A stretch of DNA of 64,000 nt from Agrocybe praecox (GCA_964017145.1 OZ024852.1:1613945-1677944); one strand, 5' to 3'; positions 47,356-61,474 are shown, numbered from the stretch's first letter. Translations and numbers: made by a program. The notes: generated from the sequence alone by a model not told the origin.

Positions 47356-50300
47356 AAATTCGGGCACGCTCTCCTTCGCATATTCAGTCGATACTACATC
47401 CAATCAGTATAATCGATATGGGTTTAATGGACCGCTAATACTTCTTTCTAATTTTCCAGCACACCCATTGTACCATCTTCTACCTTCGGACCTTGGCTAG
47501 CAAAGCCTTCTAATCTTTCTCCCCCTCTCCACCCCGATTTCCATCCCTTATACCATCATATTCGTTGTCGTCTTGCTTTCGTTCATCCTTACTTTTATCT
47601 GTTTTCTTATATCTTATCTCGTGGTTGCGTACACTTATAGCGACTCCTATTTACCTTCGCATTTACATTGGGCCACCCTTCCGGTCTTCTCTCACTGGGT
47701 ATTGTCACCTCGCTTTCACATTTCCCTTTTCGTCTGTTGTACGCATTTATATCATCGACCTTCCGTAAATTAAATGCAATTATCAACCTCATAGGAATCA
47801 CACTGTACTTTTGATTAGAAACTTCATCGACGTGTCATGCGTCTACATCTTGTAATGAATACATTTACACTTGCCTTGCATCACGCAAAAAAAGTTTGGT
47901 TTGTGGCAATTTTATTCCGCGTTCTTTTCGCCCGAGCTCACTTCCGAGTTCTCGGGGCTCATTTCATTCATTCTCTTTGCCCCCAAACGTTGCCGGTCTG
48001 TGCTTACTCGGGGGAACGGAGAGGAAGAAGCAGAGAAGAAGATTATGATCTACGTTTTTCTTTCCACACAAATAATTATAAGCACATGTGTCGAGTATAC
48101 TTACAGCGCCTTTCAAACTGCCTCGGCTGGCAATGTATGTATAGAAAAGAATCGAAACGATACGTATCATAAATCCATATATGTGCGTCAGGGTGTACGT
48201 ACAGTCTATAAATTATTCCATAGTGGTGCGCACCAATAGGAATCCGGAGAAAGAACCTTTGACAGTTTCTTCCCCACGAAAAAAAAGAAAATGATGGAAG
48301 AAGCACTTCTGTTTGATTTTTTGTGTCGGCCCATTACCCTGTTTCTACGCGTTCAAAGTCCCACAAAACCGGGTAGGGTCGTGCCACGATCCCGTCAGTT
48401 CTGTTTGCATGATGAGGGGGGCTTAACATAAACATGCCATATTTTTTTCGAAACTCCCTGCGGTTACGGCTTTTCAACTTCTAATTCTATTTCCAAGAAA
48501 CGTGTTTCGGTCTACATCATGGAATTGGAGAAGAAGAGGAGTCACGCCACACAATTATATTGAGGCTTCTCTTCGCACCGCTCTGTTATTTTCAGACAAG
48601 TCTGGACTCTCTTGCACTGGACAAAGGCTGAAGGGACTCTGTTTGATATTTATATGTATCTATATATCTATATGCATGATGCATGATGCATAGTGCGTGC
48701 ACCCCCGCGCGTTCGAAGCGTGTGATTGTCTTCCGAGAAAGGACTGGACTAAATATAATGTCCTCGACTAACCAATCGCTGCTTAGCTCCTCCGATTTGT
48801 TGAGTTTCGCGGACGTCAAAATGATCATCGGTGATGGAATCATGGAAAATAAGCTCTGTACGGCGCATGACGGTGTATTGTTAGGGATGCGCCCGTTGAT
48901 TGGCCTTGTTTAATTAGATGTGGCCCAACGGAGTAAATGAGTATATATATTACTGACCGTATGATGATCAATTTCAGTGTGGTAAGGAAGGCCATCATCA
49001 CTCATTTTCGAAGCATCGATCGTGAAACAAAACGCCAGTTGTGAGACGTGCCGAACAAGAGCGAGAGTGATATCAAAATGTTTGCGGGGTGTATTACACT
49101 CCATTTATCTGAGTTGAAATTTATGGGGGGTTGAATTTCAGTGTACTATGTACTTGCCCATATACTCGGTTCAAGCATGTGCTATTTGTATTGGGCGCAA
49201 TCGAAGCTCAGTAGAGTTGGTTTCATACAACATATCATACTGTGAACCCGACTTCAGCGCTGGCCACAGAATTAGCGCTGGCTGCGTGCTCCACTCAAGG
49301 TTGTGTGTGCGTAAGCTGTCCTAGTCGCATCACAGACTACTGAGCCCGGAACAAATTTAATTGTGGTCTAAACCCTCCTCGGTCAACCGACTTTTTCTGT
49401 CGGTACCTAAATTAGGCATTTGAGATCAAGATACAAGCAGGGTGCAGGCCGGAGAGTTAAGCTATCCCAAAAGTGCGCTAGTCGTTTGGTATTGGGCGGG
49501 ATGTATGACAGATATGAGATACGCCATGAGATATGAAGTTCATGTGTGGCAATAAAAAAAAGCGCGTCGACCGGGTGGTCACTGGGGTTCATGAAAACGT
49601 CGACTATCTGCGAGACTGCTGTCCAACTTACCTGGTTAGTCTGGATCGGCGAACGTTTGTTTGTTGAAGCCAGTCTTATAAGAGTAATAAGAGAGAATAT
49701 AAATTCCTTGTTCAGGAGTCAGACGGTATACACAGTACCTGATGACTGGATGATAATTTAATTACTCCTCTTTGGCACATCGTCGGACGAACATATATAT
49801 ATTCCGGTCCCTCATAAGGTTTCAACGGTCCTCATGAGATAAGAGATCATGTTTCGAGCTAACGGCACGTAAGAACCCCGTTTGAAAAAGTAAAAAGAAG
49901 CTGAGAAGGTCCAAAAAAACCAGGGAAAATGTCGCAGACTCGGGATCATCGGAATCGTAGGTCAGCAGACAAACAGAAAGAGCATACTGGGCCACAGGCT
50001 TTGTTACCATTCAGCGACCGGCGAGATTCAGGAATTGAGGCCGAGAACGTCGTGTATTATCAGATACTCGGGAGACGAGGCCAGTATGGGGTGTCTCGAT
50101 TGATAAACAAAGACACGGCCCAGGTAATGTTTGTAGCCGATAGAAGATTGAATCAGAGAGTAGAGATGCACAGACATATGTGCCACAGTCCCATCTGGAA
50201 GAGAAAGGAAAAGATGTGGATCACTTGACTTGAGGCCCCAAAGAGGCCTATGCAGCCGAAGCCTGAGCATGAGAGAGTCCATAGCACATTGAATCCATTC

Positions 50301-50942
50301 TGATAGCTTGCAGTTTTATTACCGACCAGAGCTCAACACAGACAGACAGTCCGTCCCAACGTCTAGTTTGTAGTACACTGAGGTTAGAGACCAGCGCTAA
50401 CACCCTTGTCACGCCGAGTAACAGTTTCTGAAGAGGTGCGTCCTTCTAGCTGCCACGCAATCGTTGAAGAATACCTCGGGCAATCTCAGAAGACGATATT
50501 CACGAAGCGAAGTTCTTCGAGATCCAATCCTAAACAGTTGGTCATTCGGACGCGACGCGGGTCGCGTCGGAATTTGAATCTGGAAAACATCGAAATATGT
50601 ACATATAAAGTCATGTGACTTAATACCAGATTAGATGATATCATACTGATCAGGGGCCAGTACAAGATGATATGGTATGTATCGCAGCATTACTGCGGTT
50701 CGGACAGACCTTGCACTCCACCACTACATATCTCATCCTTGAAAACACAGAATCTTACCTCCCACCCCATCTGAAAAACATTATCGTCTTGATCGAATTA
50801 CAACAATACCAACCTACTAGAACTCAACTTCATCATATCATCCTCAAGTTGTCTGTGACTCTATGCTCGTTCAAAATCAATCAAATGTGCTGATTCTGCC
50901 TTAGAATAATTACAAGCTTGGCTGGAATTGAACACGTCAACT
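47356..50942. other. 3.6-kb gene-poor region downstream of the Con7-like gene
   Basis: Only short unsupported ORFs. There is a run of imperfect gatgca repeats at about 48,672-48,692 and several AT-rich tracts. It could hold a long 3' UTR, a non-coding RNA and the promoter of the F-box gene; none is demonstrable from sequence alone. Confidence 0.4.
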
Positions 50943-53272
50943 ATGACCGAGCTCACTCTTTCGGACTTACCTGTTGAGGTGTTGCTCGACAATATCTTAC
51001 CTTTCGTACCAGTAACGGATCTTCTCCGCTTGACGTGCTGTAATAAAGTGAATTGCTATGATTTATCCTGCAAGTCAACGCCTCATTCCATTTCGATTTT
51101 CAAAAGCTTTTCTCTATTCTCTGCTCCGACGATACTCTGTGGAAGCACAAACTATCCGAGGATTACAACTTCTCGGGACAAGGAACTGCCCGCACAAGCG
51201 GCTGGAAGTTTATTTACCGCGGGCTATTCAGACCACGAGGTAAGCTCTTATTGTCTTTGTTTTCATCAGAAAATGACATGAATGGGTTCTAGTGTTCGTC
51301 TGGGGGTAAGTTTATTTTCTTCGTGATGCATTCCGTGTGCTCAAAGTCGATTAAGAGATAAGGGTAATGGACGGCTTGGGCGTCCAGTTAGCTCTAAGTT
51401 TTCTGGAATTCCGTATCCCGCGCAGCTGCCTATAAAAGACGCCCGTATCGTCAGCTTAGTGGCAGGGGGAATGTAGGTTGTCTCACCCTTTTTGGCAATT
51501 TTATCTTCACAATTTAACAAAGGTCCTTCCATGCCCTGGACTCCCATGGTAATGTTCACGTCTGGGGTGTGTCGTCATTTTCACATTCCACAGCATATAT
51601 TTACTTACAAGGCCTTTAAATCAATTTTACCCCTTCTATATCGTTTAGGTACGTTAAACGGGACATGGGGCCCGTACCTCGCGGAGAGTCAGGGATTCGC
51701 AAATGCAGGGAAGCAAGCAAAAAGACCCCATCGCTTGAATTTGCCATCGCCCATACGCAGTATTAGGTGTTTATTTTTATTTTTGGGTCATTCTTTATGC
51801 AAAGCACTTATTCTTATTGCATTAATACCCATAGCTGTGGACGACTTCATTCTTCTTGTTTGGATAGTAAAAACAAGATATGGACTTTTCCAACTTGGGG
51901 ACGACCTTTCTGGTTATCTTCCCCCATTCTCAGTGATCCTGAGTATATTCCTAAACAGATAGAATGCGGATGGACGTTCTCTTCTATCCTGACAAAATCG
52001 GGTGACGTTTTTGTTTGGTGGCCTTTCAATGGAACCATGGGGGACGCGGTCCAAAGGAAGATGCAGGATATGGACGCGGAGGATGATAAGAAGGCTTATG
52101 CGACTGAAGAACTCGTAATACCTTGCATCACCTGGGGCTTAGACATAATGCCGATTCGTCTACCTCGCATCCCGGCCTTACCAGAATTATCAAATACAGG
52201 ATACAGTCAGAAATCAAAATCTGCAGAACTCATACAAATTGCAGGATTCGATAATCACATCATTGGGCTCACGAATTTTGGACATGTCCTAAAATTCGGC
52301 GCTCTTCATGACGAGACCGGAATTCCCCATGGCAGATGGGAATATGTCAGTGGGATCTTTCGCTTAATAGAGATCGCCCCATTAATATATAATAACAATA
52401 CTAGCTTCCCGAATTCAGTGAACTCGAGAAAATCTTACAACACCCCGTCTTTTTAGAAACGGACGATGGCAAAAAACTGGATCATCCTCGAAGTCTGCAA
52501 ATTACTCATGTCAGTATGCTTCTTTGCTTCTTCTATTTCATGAACGCCAGAATGTTCATCGATCAAAATCAAAACACAGATAACTGCTAACTTTTGTCAC
52601 TTCGTCGCCTATTCCACAGGCGAATCTTCTATCGTTCTCGTGGGCGACACGGACACAAAACCGGAAACGAGGCCAAAAATAATACCTGAGCTGCAGAACA
52701 AATCTATCATCTCTGTCGTTATTGGTGATTATCACAACGCCGCGTTAACAGCTGACGGAAAGCTCATAACCTGGGGCGCGTACTCAAATGGTGCCCTCGG
52801 ATTGGGAGATCCTTTCAAGCTTGAAGCTGGTACCCCAGGTGGTTTCACAACTGAAAGAGACCGCACCATGGCAGAAAGGAATAGGAGGCAGGCGCCACCG
52901 CCCGCTGATGTCCCAACTGTAGTCCGATTCGATCACAATTCTAAGAAACCCAAAGAACGCTTTTGTTTTGCCACCACGGCTGCTGGATGGCATACCGGAG
53001 CACTGGTGATTGACTTGGATGTAAGTTTGCCCGTTTATTTAAATGTATTCATAACTTACGCTAATGTTTTATATTTAATTTCACAGGAAGATGATGAAGA
53101 AGGAGATGAAGAACTTCCGCAAGCTTCACCGACTCCGTCCCGTACGAATCCACACGATCCTTCGGTCATTCCTCTTCCAGGAATAATTCGAGTAGGTCAT
53201 CCTGGCCGAGGAGGCTTTGGAGGGGGTGGCGGAAGCTGGCGACGACGAATGAATGGTGATGATACTTCATAG
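50943..53272 (+). CDS. F-box / RCC1-repeat protein (Saf1-like)
   Basis: The ATG at 50943 gives MTELTLSDLPVEVLLDNILP, an F-box continuing VPVTDLLRLTCCNK, then ILCSDDTLWKHKLSEDYNF. RCC1-type blades follow: RVFVWG-DKGNGRLG, DARIVSLVAGG, HALDSHGNVHVWG-TLNG, IECGWTFSSILTKSGDVFVW, IQIAGFDNHIIGLTNFGHVL and GDYHNAALTADGKLITWGAY. The end is Asp/Glu-rich then Gly-rich (GRGGFGGGGGSWRRRM). F-box plus RCC1 is the layout of yeast Saf1, an SCF substrate adaptor. The F-box would bind Skp1, the propeller the substrate. About ten short introns; the exons near 52,330-52,650 are less certain. Confidence 0.85.
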
Positions 53273-53536
53273 AGTCATCTCAGGCTCTGGGAGTAACACT
53301 CACTTAAGATCTCCACCGTATATAAAAGTTAACAACTATCGGAAAGACTTTTTTGTGTCGAGTTACAGGGTGTCGGTTTACAACACCTTGGATTATACCT
53401 AAATATCGAGGACAATACTTTTATAATGTCAAATTTCTGAAAAGGATTGTATACTCATACTTATACTTATACATAAGATGCAATGTATATATGGTAAGTA
53501 GTGTGGTGTATTGTGCAAAACAAAAATAAACGCACG

Positions 53537-53623
53537 GGCCTGACCGGGAATTGAACCCGGGACCTCCTCGATATTGCCGCAAGCGGACCCTAACAAGGAA
53601 TCATACTACTAGACCATCAGGCC
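53537..53623 (-). tRNA. tRNA-Pro(AGG) with intron, copy D
   Basis: Mature sequence matches copy A at 27101 (same acceptor, anticodon stem CCTTG/CGAGG, T arm) but the intron differs (TCCGCTTGCGGCAATAT). An A5 run at 53522-53526 is the likely pol III terminator. Confidence 0.93.
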
Positions 53624-53774
53624 GTTGTGTGACAATGGCTTTGAGCCTACATGTCACGCGTTGGTATGTAGGCATTTATTTGGCAACCCATTTTAGGTGT
53701 GAGCACGCGTCAGAGCACTTACGCGTCCTGAATAGTGACTTCGCCAAAGACATTGCCTTCTAATCACTACCACT

Positions 53775-55373
53775 ATGGACGTAACCCCTTCTACTTCAAC
53801 AGAAGTTGTAGACCAGAGACGGCAAGATGCCCTCAAAGGCTATCTGGATGTAAGCAGATCGCACGTTTGATTGTTTGGTTTTATAACACATTGCTATCAT
53901 TTCACAGAAAATACGCAGCCATGAAGCAAGCAGCGAGAACCTGAAAAAACGTAAATGTCATTTGTGTACGAAATACCGTTTCCTTACGCTGCTAACTACA
54001 TACCAGTAAGGCAGTCCTTGAAGGACCTCGAGAAAGCCTACGAGAAGACAGAAGACGATATCAAAGCTGTACAGTCTGTCGGGCAGATTATCGGAGAGGT
54101 CATGAAACAACTGGATTCAGATCGATGTGAGTAATGCGAGTTATATGGTAGATAAATGTGCATTTAACGAATCTTTGTGTAGTTATTGTGAAAGCATCCT
54201 CAGGGCCGCGTTATGTTGTATCATACCGTCCCACACTGCCTGTGGCTAAGTTGAAAGCTGGAACCCGTGTATCTCTGGACATGACGACGTTGACGATAAT
54301 GCGAATTCTACCTCGAGAGGTTGATCCCCTTGTCTACAAGATGAGCTTGGAAGACCCGGGAGGTGCGAGCTTTGCAGGTATCGGAGGTCTGGGTGAACAA
54401 GTTAGAGAACTGCGAGAGGTACGAATTGGATCCCATGTCGCTAAGGATTATGCCTTACAACGCGACTACTACAGATTATCGAACTACCTCTACTAAACCC
54501 AGAATTATTCACACGCGTGGGTATTAAACCACCGAAAGGTGTCCTCCTTTACGGTCCTCCAGGAACTGGAAAGACTTTGCTTGCTCGTGCAGTTGCTGCG
54601 ACACTTCAAACCAATTTCTTGAAGGTTGTATCATCTGCCATTGTTGACAAGTATATTGGAGAGAGTGCCCGGGTAATCCGTGAAATGTTCGGATACGCAA
54701 GGGACCACGAACCATGTGTCATCTTCATGGATGAAATCGATGCGATAGGTGGTCGCCGTTTTTCCGAGGGAACCAGCGCAGATCGAGAGATTCAACGTAC
54801 TTTGATGGAGGTAAGCCGTTTTGAAGAAATTGATGCTTATAGCAATTAAAATTTCTTCCTTTAGTTGCTTAATCAAATGGATGGTTTCGACTCGCTCGGG
54901 AAGACAAAACTTATCATGGCTACCAATCGACCAGACACCCTTGACCCAGCTCTCCTTCGGCCTGGACGTTTAGATAGGAAGGTCGAGGTTCCTCTGCCAA
55001 ACGAACAGGGCAGACTGGAGATTTTGAAAATCCATTCGGCACCGGTCAACAAGGTGGAGGGATTGGATTATGAAGCCATTGTCAAGGTTTGTGATCATAC
55101 ATATCTACATTTATTTTCTCATGTTGCTCAATGCATTTCCACCAGCTTTCCGACGGTTTCAATGGTGCTGATTTGCGCAACGTCGTAACAGAGGCGGGAA
55201 TGTTCGCCATTCGAGATGACCGTACGGCCATCAACCAGGAAGATTGCGTCAAAGCTGCACGTAAAGTGGCAGACGCGAAGAAGCACGAAAGTCAGTACAT
55301 CTTTTTATTTTATCATGTCATACATAGAGGCTGACTGGCATACTTCGCAGCCAAATTAGAGTACTCGACCTAG
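53775..55373 (+). CDS. RPT4: 26S proteasome regulatory ATPase Rpt4
   Basis: Start [20 protein letters not shown]. The N-terminal coiled coil reads [20 protein letters not shown], then the OB fold ([30 protein letters not shown]). The AAA+ domain has Walker A GPPGTGKT, Walker [16 protein letters not shown] and the second region of homology [21 protein letters not shown]-terminal helices include [20 protein letters not shown]. The final exon gives ETKLEYST. This is one of the six ATPases that unfold ubiquitylated proteins at the 19S base. Length (about 390 residues) matches the family. Seven or so short introns. Confidence 0.97.
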
Positions 55374-55507
55374 TACCTTTTGTAATCATACCCTTAGTTT
55401 ATTAATGTATAGCTTCTCCACGAAATCATACCATATATGTTCTCTTCCTTAGGTATATTCATAAACAGTACTGGAATAAGAGGTGCTGTATATACGTGCT
55501 CCACTAA

Positions 55508-58481
55508 TTAGAAGCGGAAAAGGCCTCGCTTCTTCTTCTTCTCTTCCTTTGCCGAAGGGTCGACAGAATTAACAGACCCTTGATAGGAATTAGTTGGGGA
55601 TGGTTGGATTGGAGCGGATAATTTTTCTGGAGGCCGGGACTGGGTTTGATTCTTGGGTATCGTCCGTTGAGGTGGTGGGGCATCTTTGACGTAGTATTTC
55701 TCGTCATATAATTGTTGTTGTGATTTCGGTTCTCCTTTCATATCGCGCAAACCGTTAGGAATGGCCTTCGAACCAGCGCCTCCGAGATCTAAAACCTTTA
55801 GATCATCGACAAAGCCTTTAGGAGTGATTACATGAGTAGATCCTGGTAAAAAAAGTAAGAATCAGCGATGACCACGGTATGATGTACTTGGCAGATATAC
55901 CGATATAAATATCTTTCTGTAAGCTATTAGATAAATGATAGACTTCGCGCATCTCTGAATAAGACACTCCTCCAGCGACAAATATAAGAATACGTTGGCG
56001 ATTGTCCGCTTGCGTCGCGACTTTAGGAGCTCTATGCCATGCCGGCTTTTGGCTTCGGAGGGATGTTGTCTGTGGAGGAGGCGAGCGGGGGGACAGCGGC
56101 ATGGCTGAGGGAGAATCTTTCACGTATGGGAACATTGTGGCATCCAATTTATCGCTTACTTGATCCTGCAGACAGACATGAGACAAGTCAAATAAAAATA
56201 TCTATACGTTTTACCTCGATAACTGTCTTCAGTGCAGGTTTAAACCTTGAAAGTTCGTATTCATCAGCGTTGTTACTCTTTTGCTTGATCTTTCTTTTTG
56301 TGTCTTTATCGGTTGGACCCTGTTGAGAAGTGAATATTCCGTAGGTATCTGCACAAACAAGATCATACTCTAGTGATTCTGACACCGAGGTGGACGAGAG
56401 CATTGACTGCGTCTTGCTCGGCAAGATTCAGTCGAGCGTGTTGATATAGGCGGCGGCGATCTTCGTCTGGGACCCCGTCACGATATTGAATGTACAAAGC
56501 TATGATCCTAACTTTACGCATATTACTGAAAATAATCAGACGCTTCGGTGAGTCGAGATACAAAAAAGTCAACGTACATAACTTCTCTGCTGTCTAGTAG
56601 GGGAACCATCTCTTCAACAAGGCTTTTCGGCGCTTTCCCCTCGGCAGTAAGGCCAGTGGCGCAAGACTGAGAAGCGCATTCTTTACCATCAATAAACTTT
56701 ATAAATTTAATAGACCATACCTGTTCAACCGATGCTATATCTGAAAGCTTTTCCTTCTCAAACAATGACATACAATCTTGCGCCATGTTCAAGTGCAGAG
56801 AAAACTAACTCTTATGTCAGTGAGGTGCCACATTGCTCAGGAAGATATCCACCTTTTCACGATGCTCTTGATATTGAGGAAGGCCTGCAAGCATATCTTT
56901 CATGTCGTTGAGATTTGCCGCACCTTCACTGTATTTGGTGGAACTCTTTAGTCAAAAAACGAGAAAAACAGGAAAGAACATATCCATACCCCTTGAAGAC
57001 TGCGTTCTCTTCCAAGAATTTATTGAAGTCTGACATCAGTTTATCGATGGCTTCCCTCATGTGTAAGTGCCGAACCGATGTCCAGGTGGTATCGGCGTCT
57101 GATAAAGTTGCTGTCTTATCCTCGTAGGCACCCAACGATGATTGGAATTTATAACTAGAAAGTCGGTCAATAAACACGACATCGAGGGAAAGTAGGAAGC
57201 AGAATCAAACAAACGTGTATTTGGATCCGTTTTCGATGGGTAAGAGATCGTTTGCCATAGCTTGGTAGGTAAATTCATGTACAAATGGTGCCAACAGATC
57301 CATGGTCCGGTCTGTAATCAGCAATGTAGCTTTCGGACGAGCGTTATCTGGTTTCTGAAATAAGATGAGAAACTGAGATAGCTGCAACAACTAGTCGCGT
57401 ACTCCGAATTCCGGGTTCTGTCTCTTATATTCTTCCAGATTATCCTGAACGAGGAACGCAAGAAGCTTCGTCACAAAATCTGTTTCAACAGCTTCATATG
57501 CTCGCGCTTCGGCACCTCGTGCGAGATTTGTCCTCCATCGACTGGCTGTTTCTGCTGGAGGTGGTGGTCGGTTCTGTGCGTTAGGTTTCAAAGGACCGAG
57601 AGGAAGGTGTGTGTTTGGCATATAGAATCTTATGTATGGGAATTCGTTCAGAGCGATACAAACGTTGGAGATCTTCAGGCAAGAATGAGCGCTGTCCGAC
57701 GATTACAAAATATCCACGCACCATCTTACTCATGAAACGCAAATCTTCTTCCAGACGCTGACGTGCTGGCCTATATGCAGCGTCTGTTCTTGGAGGGCTG
57801 TACATGCTAAAGAAATAGCCTGGCTCATTCATCGAGAATGCTTGGGCCTCGATCGCTGAAAGGGATGTGAGAATGGAGGGATTGCGGTCGGACAAGGATT
57901 CTGTACCATTGAAGTTGACGAAAAGCTCTTTCAGCGCTTGTAGATGAGGTTCTGCAGAAGACGAGGTCAGGCGCTCAAATAGTTGTTCGGGTAAGCCTTG
58001 ATATGTGTTATATGTTGTTATCAGTGAGCAGTTGCCATAGGGCCATAGGTGGGTTACTCACCTTCGACGAAGAACAAGTGAGCAGCCGCATATTGCTTAT
58101 GGTTTGTAAAGTCTTTGATGATTCGTTCGACGTTCTGTGTCGTTGGCATGATCATATATACAGCTTCAAAATCTGGCTGAGGTTCTCGGATACTCGTTAT
58201 AGACTCAATCACTATTAGGGGGATTGATTGATGAGTATCCCTCATCCCATAAACAATAACGTACGAGTGACATTCTCTTCAAGTATGTCGAATTGCTTGA
58301 GCACCGCGCTTAAGAGCTTTTGCGAATGGTCATCGACAACAAGAATCTTCCATCGCCCAGGCGGGTTGACAGATCGAATCGCCTCCAAGAATTCTGTAAA
58401 GCTTTCCTTTCAGCATGCGCTGCAACAGGACTTAATGAAAGGCCCCCTACTGTTGCGTACAAGGGTGATCAACGACGACAT
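55508..58481 (-). CDS. SEC1: Sec1/Munc18-family exocytosis protein
   Basis: Start [10 protein letters not shown] joins across an intron (gtaggggg...tttacag) to [20 protein letters not shown]. Domain 1 continues [20 protein letters not shown] and [20 protein letters not shown]. Middle exons include [34 protein letters not shown] and [20 protein letters not shown]. Late exons include [21 protein letters not shown] proline-rich extension and basic tail ([13 protein letters not shown]) end at 55508. SM proteins bind syntaxin and assembled SNAREs for vesicle fusion at the plasma membrane; growing hyphal tips depend on this step. It converges on Rpt4 with 134 bp between stops. Confidence 0.92.
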
Positions 58482-60506
58482 CGTGATAATTCGAGGGGGC
58501 AGTTGATGATATTAGGGTGAGGGTATCAAAATAAAGGTAGTAGTCTGGTCAAGGGTGAGGGTTGGTGATGGCCTGTTAAGGCTCTGTAGTACATATGACG
58601 GCGTTCTCCATAATCGTCAGGGTCTAGGAGACGGCTATATCCGGCATCGGTCATTTATCTTATCTCAAAGGAATGTTGTTTTATCTCAAAATAGGGCTCA
58701 CAGAACTTGTAGGCGCAACATATCTCTGGCCTCAATATTCAATGCCCATATAAGCACTCAGTCAGCGCTATGCCTTTTCCTACAGACTCCTATCCAGTCT
58801 ACAGGGATGATTTCTCCGAGTATTAGTGATGGGAAGAGTGCATGCAATTGTAACCTCAAGTGAGAATCACATTTTTTCGCCGCTTGGAGTGAAATGCCCT
58901 TGTTTAAAATTGCTGCAATCACACTCAAATACTACCAAAGAAATTACAAGCGATCACCTGTTGTAATCAAATGAAGAGTGAGCGCTTGAGCCACAAACAT
59001 TACAAATGAGATCGTGCTGTGTTTTCGAGGCAACACCAAATACTCCGTAGATTTGATTCTGGCCTTGTATATTGAGGCTAACTCGGCGGTGATCCGTTTA
59101 TTCAATAACCTTATCAAGGTCTAAGGCCTCATCAGCGACAAAAGCCCTTAAAGCATCATGATAGGACCCGGTGCAAACTCTGGTTCAGTGCCCAATTATG
59201 TACGGTGATGACTTTGAAAGCGGTCTTTCATCTGCTAGCAAAAAGGTTATTAAACACAAGCAAACCCCGTATTATGCGGTAGATTTTAGCGAGAATCATT
59301 AGCGGCAGAGGTAAGGCTCAACAACACCGACAGCCCGAGCAAAAAAAGAGACGAAACTGGAACCTTTACTGTAGACGAGAAGTCGCAGAAGCAAAGAATC
59401 GAAGAATCGAATAACGCGATTTTTTAATACGATGGCCTTTCCCAGCAAGAATATGTCTTGAGAAATGCGGGTCTTTTATCCTGGTATGTTCTCTTGACTA
59501 TAATTTTGGACTTAGAAGTGTCGAAACTCGGACCGTAGGTATGTCGTGAGGTAATGAGTTCTTAGTTCTAGTGCAACCATGAACGCCTCTGATGGCGGAC
59601 TTGGGGCGGAACACAAATATGAACTAAGCCTTGTATGGCATCGAGCGGAGTCCTAATCTGATCCGAAGGCTTCGAATTGTCCTGAACCACCATATCAAAA
59701 CACTGGTGACGATTGTGAGTTTTTTTATCCTTTGGAAAAACGAAATCCCGATTCGCTAGAGGACTGCAAACCAGAGCCCAAGGTAATTAACACCCTGCCA
59801 AGCACCATGACGTTCTTTAGGCCAAGCTGGACCAAGAAATTCCACCATAACCGTAAGACTTCGGAGACACCAAATGCCAAAAATTTATGCGAAATCTGAG
59901 AAGCTTCTATTCAAAATTCGAGAGAAACGTTATGTCGTCGCTTATGGGAAACGCCAATCATCAACGGTTTACGTCCAGACAACCATGATTTCCCCTCACG
60001 CTTATCGAGCAAGCGTGTTGGACCTTCCGGACCTCACTGCTTCATGCTGATGTTTTGACGAACTCTCGGGGAAACATATACAAAAGGACAAATTGTAAAC
60101 CTTCCACTCGCGTCAGTCTATTCTGGCTTTTCCTTTCGCGTACCTATGCGGCCTTGCTTCTATCCAATTGGTGTTCAAACTTCCGGTGTTTGTATTATTG
60201 TCGATCCTCCGAATCGTCAAGCATCAGATCAGACTACTCACAGGCTTCTCGACGATTTTTCCTGCCTCTGGACCCATCAATATGTCATTCTATGGCTATT
60301 CTTTATCCTCTGGAACGCTGTACACTTGATATGTCCGCCGTGACCGGAAACGCAAAAACTTCAGTATGAAAAGCTTTCACTATAAAATGAGACACTGCGC
60401 TCAAGCAAAAAATAACAAACCATCTGGTTTATTGCCTTCAATTATCTCTCTCTTCCTCACAAGGACCTGATTTACACATTCTTTCATATACTTCAATTTC
60501 TCAACA
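58482..60506. other. 2-kb intergenic region: Sec1 promoter and upstream of secreted-protein gene 1
   Basis: ORFs up to 104 codons are present but none has a domain, signal peptide or splice logic. From about 60275 onward the sequence is duplicated upstream of gene 2. A TATA box lies at 60381. Confidence 0.45.
60381..60387 (+). promoter_or_regulatory. TATA box of secreted-protein gene 1
   Basis: TATAAAA, 126 nt before the ATG, preserved at the same distance in the duplicate. Confidence 0.7.
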
Positions 60507-61064
60507 ATGCCATTCGTTAATACCTTTACCGCCCTCTTTGTATCCTCCGCAATCGCATTCAGCTGCGTAGCGTCCTTGAACATCCCCATCATCGGGACCG
60601 TTGACCTCGTCAAAGACAAGGCACAATACCAAGCATGCAAAGCTGCTGACCCTAAAACTACGGTTAGTTTCCCCCCTTTCATTCTAATTGTAAGACAACT
60701 TCTCAACTGTAATATGCACCCCGTCTATGCCAGTTCACGGCCATTCGCTACGGTGAAGGTCCTCCTGAAACTGTTGTATACAACCAATGCGTCCCATGGC
60801 GCAAAGAAGGCGCAATCATAGCCAACGCGGTGTTCTGTCAGCCAGCCACTTGCTTTGTATTCGCGTGAGTTATACTTTTTTTTTCTTTTCAAGGGCACGT
60901 CTTATTTCCTGTACCGTAGGGACAAGAATTGCACTCTCGGACCCAGCGTCCCTATCCCTGTCGTGGTTCCCACTTCCATCGACTTCCTCAACGCAGCAGA
61001 CTTTGTCGAGTTGCTTGGACAAAGCGCGTATTGCTCCCCGAACACGCTTCCTCGCGTCCTCTGA
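60507..61064 (+). CDS. Small secreted six-cysteine protein, gene 1
   Basis: About 145 residues in three exons. The first has a signal peptide (MPFVNTFTALFVSSAIAFSC, cleavage probably near VAS) and DLVKDKAQYQACKAADPKTT. A phase-0 intron leads to FTAIRYGEGPPETVVYNQCV and NAVFCQPATCFVFA, and a phase-2 intron to DKNCTLGPSVPIPVVVPTSI, DFLNAADFVELLG and AYCSPNTLPRVL. After the signal peptide there are six cysteines (ACK, QCV, FCQ, TCF, NCT, YCS), enough for three disulfides. No known domain. Secretion is predicted; a role at the cell surface or as an effector is guesswork. Confidence 0.85.
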
Positions 61065-61474
61065 TATATATAAAAAGTAGACCAAGCATTGGCTTCCGGT
61101 CGTCGATTTCAAACTATAGTAAAAATATCGGCGGTCCGTAATATGATCTTTAAACACAAGTCTTACCAGTTACTGACCCCTAAGTATATGAATCTGGTGA
61201 CTTAATCATGACAATGGGGCTTATGTTCTTGAACTTCGTGCATACATGGGCGCTAATCATTTCATTGCTAATTTTACTATAAATGTAGACTTGGTTACTT
61301 AAACATCGTAGCCTGACTGACTTCTCTAATTTTTCTTACCCGCGCGTGCACATTGTTTTATTATTGACCAGAGGAGCCATCAATATTAGGATTGTGTCAT
61401 TCTAGGGCTATTCTTTATCCTCTGGAACGCTGTACACTTGATATGTCTGCCGCGACTGGAAACGCAAAAACTTT

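Noticed and set aside
49929..50228. 99-codon ORF before the F-box gene
   Set aside because: No domain, no splice evidence and no protein-like pattern.
58555..58863. 102-codon ORF upstream of Sec1
   Set aside because: Lies in the Sec1 promoter with no signal peptide, domain or repeat support.
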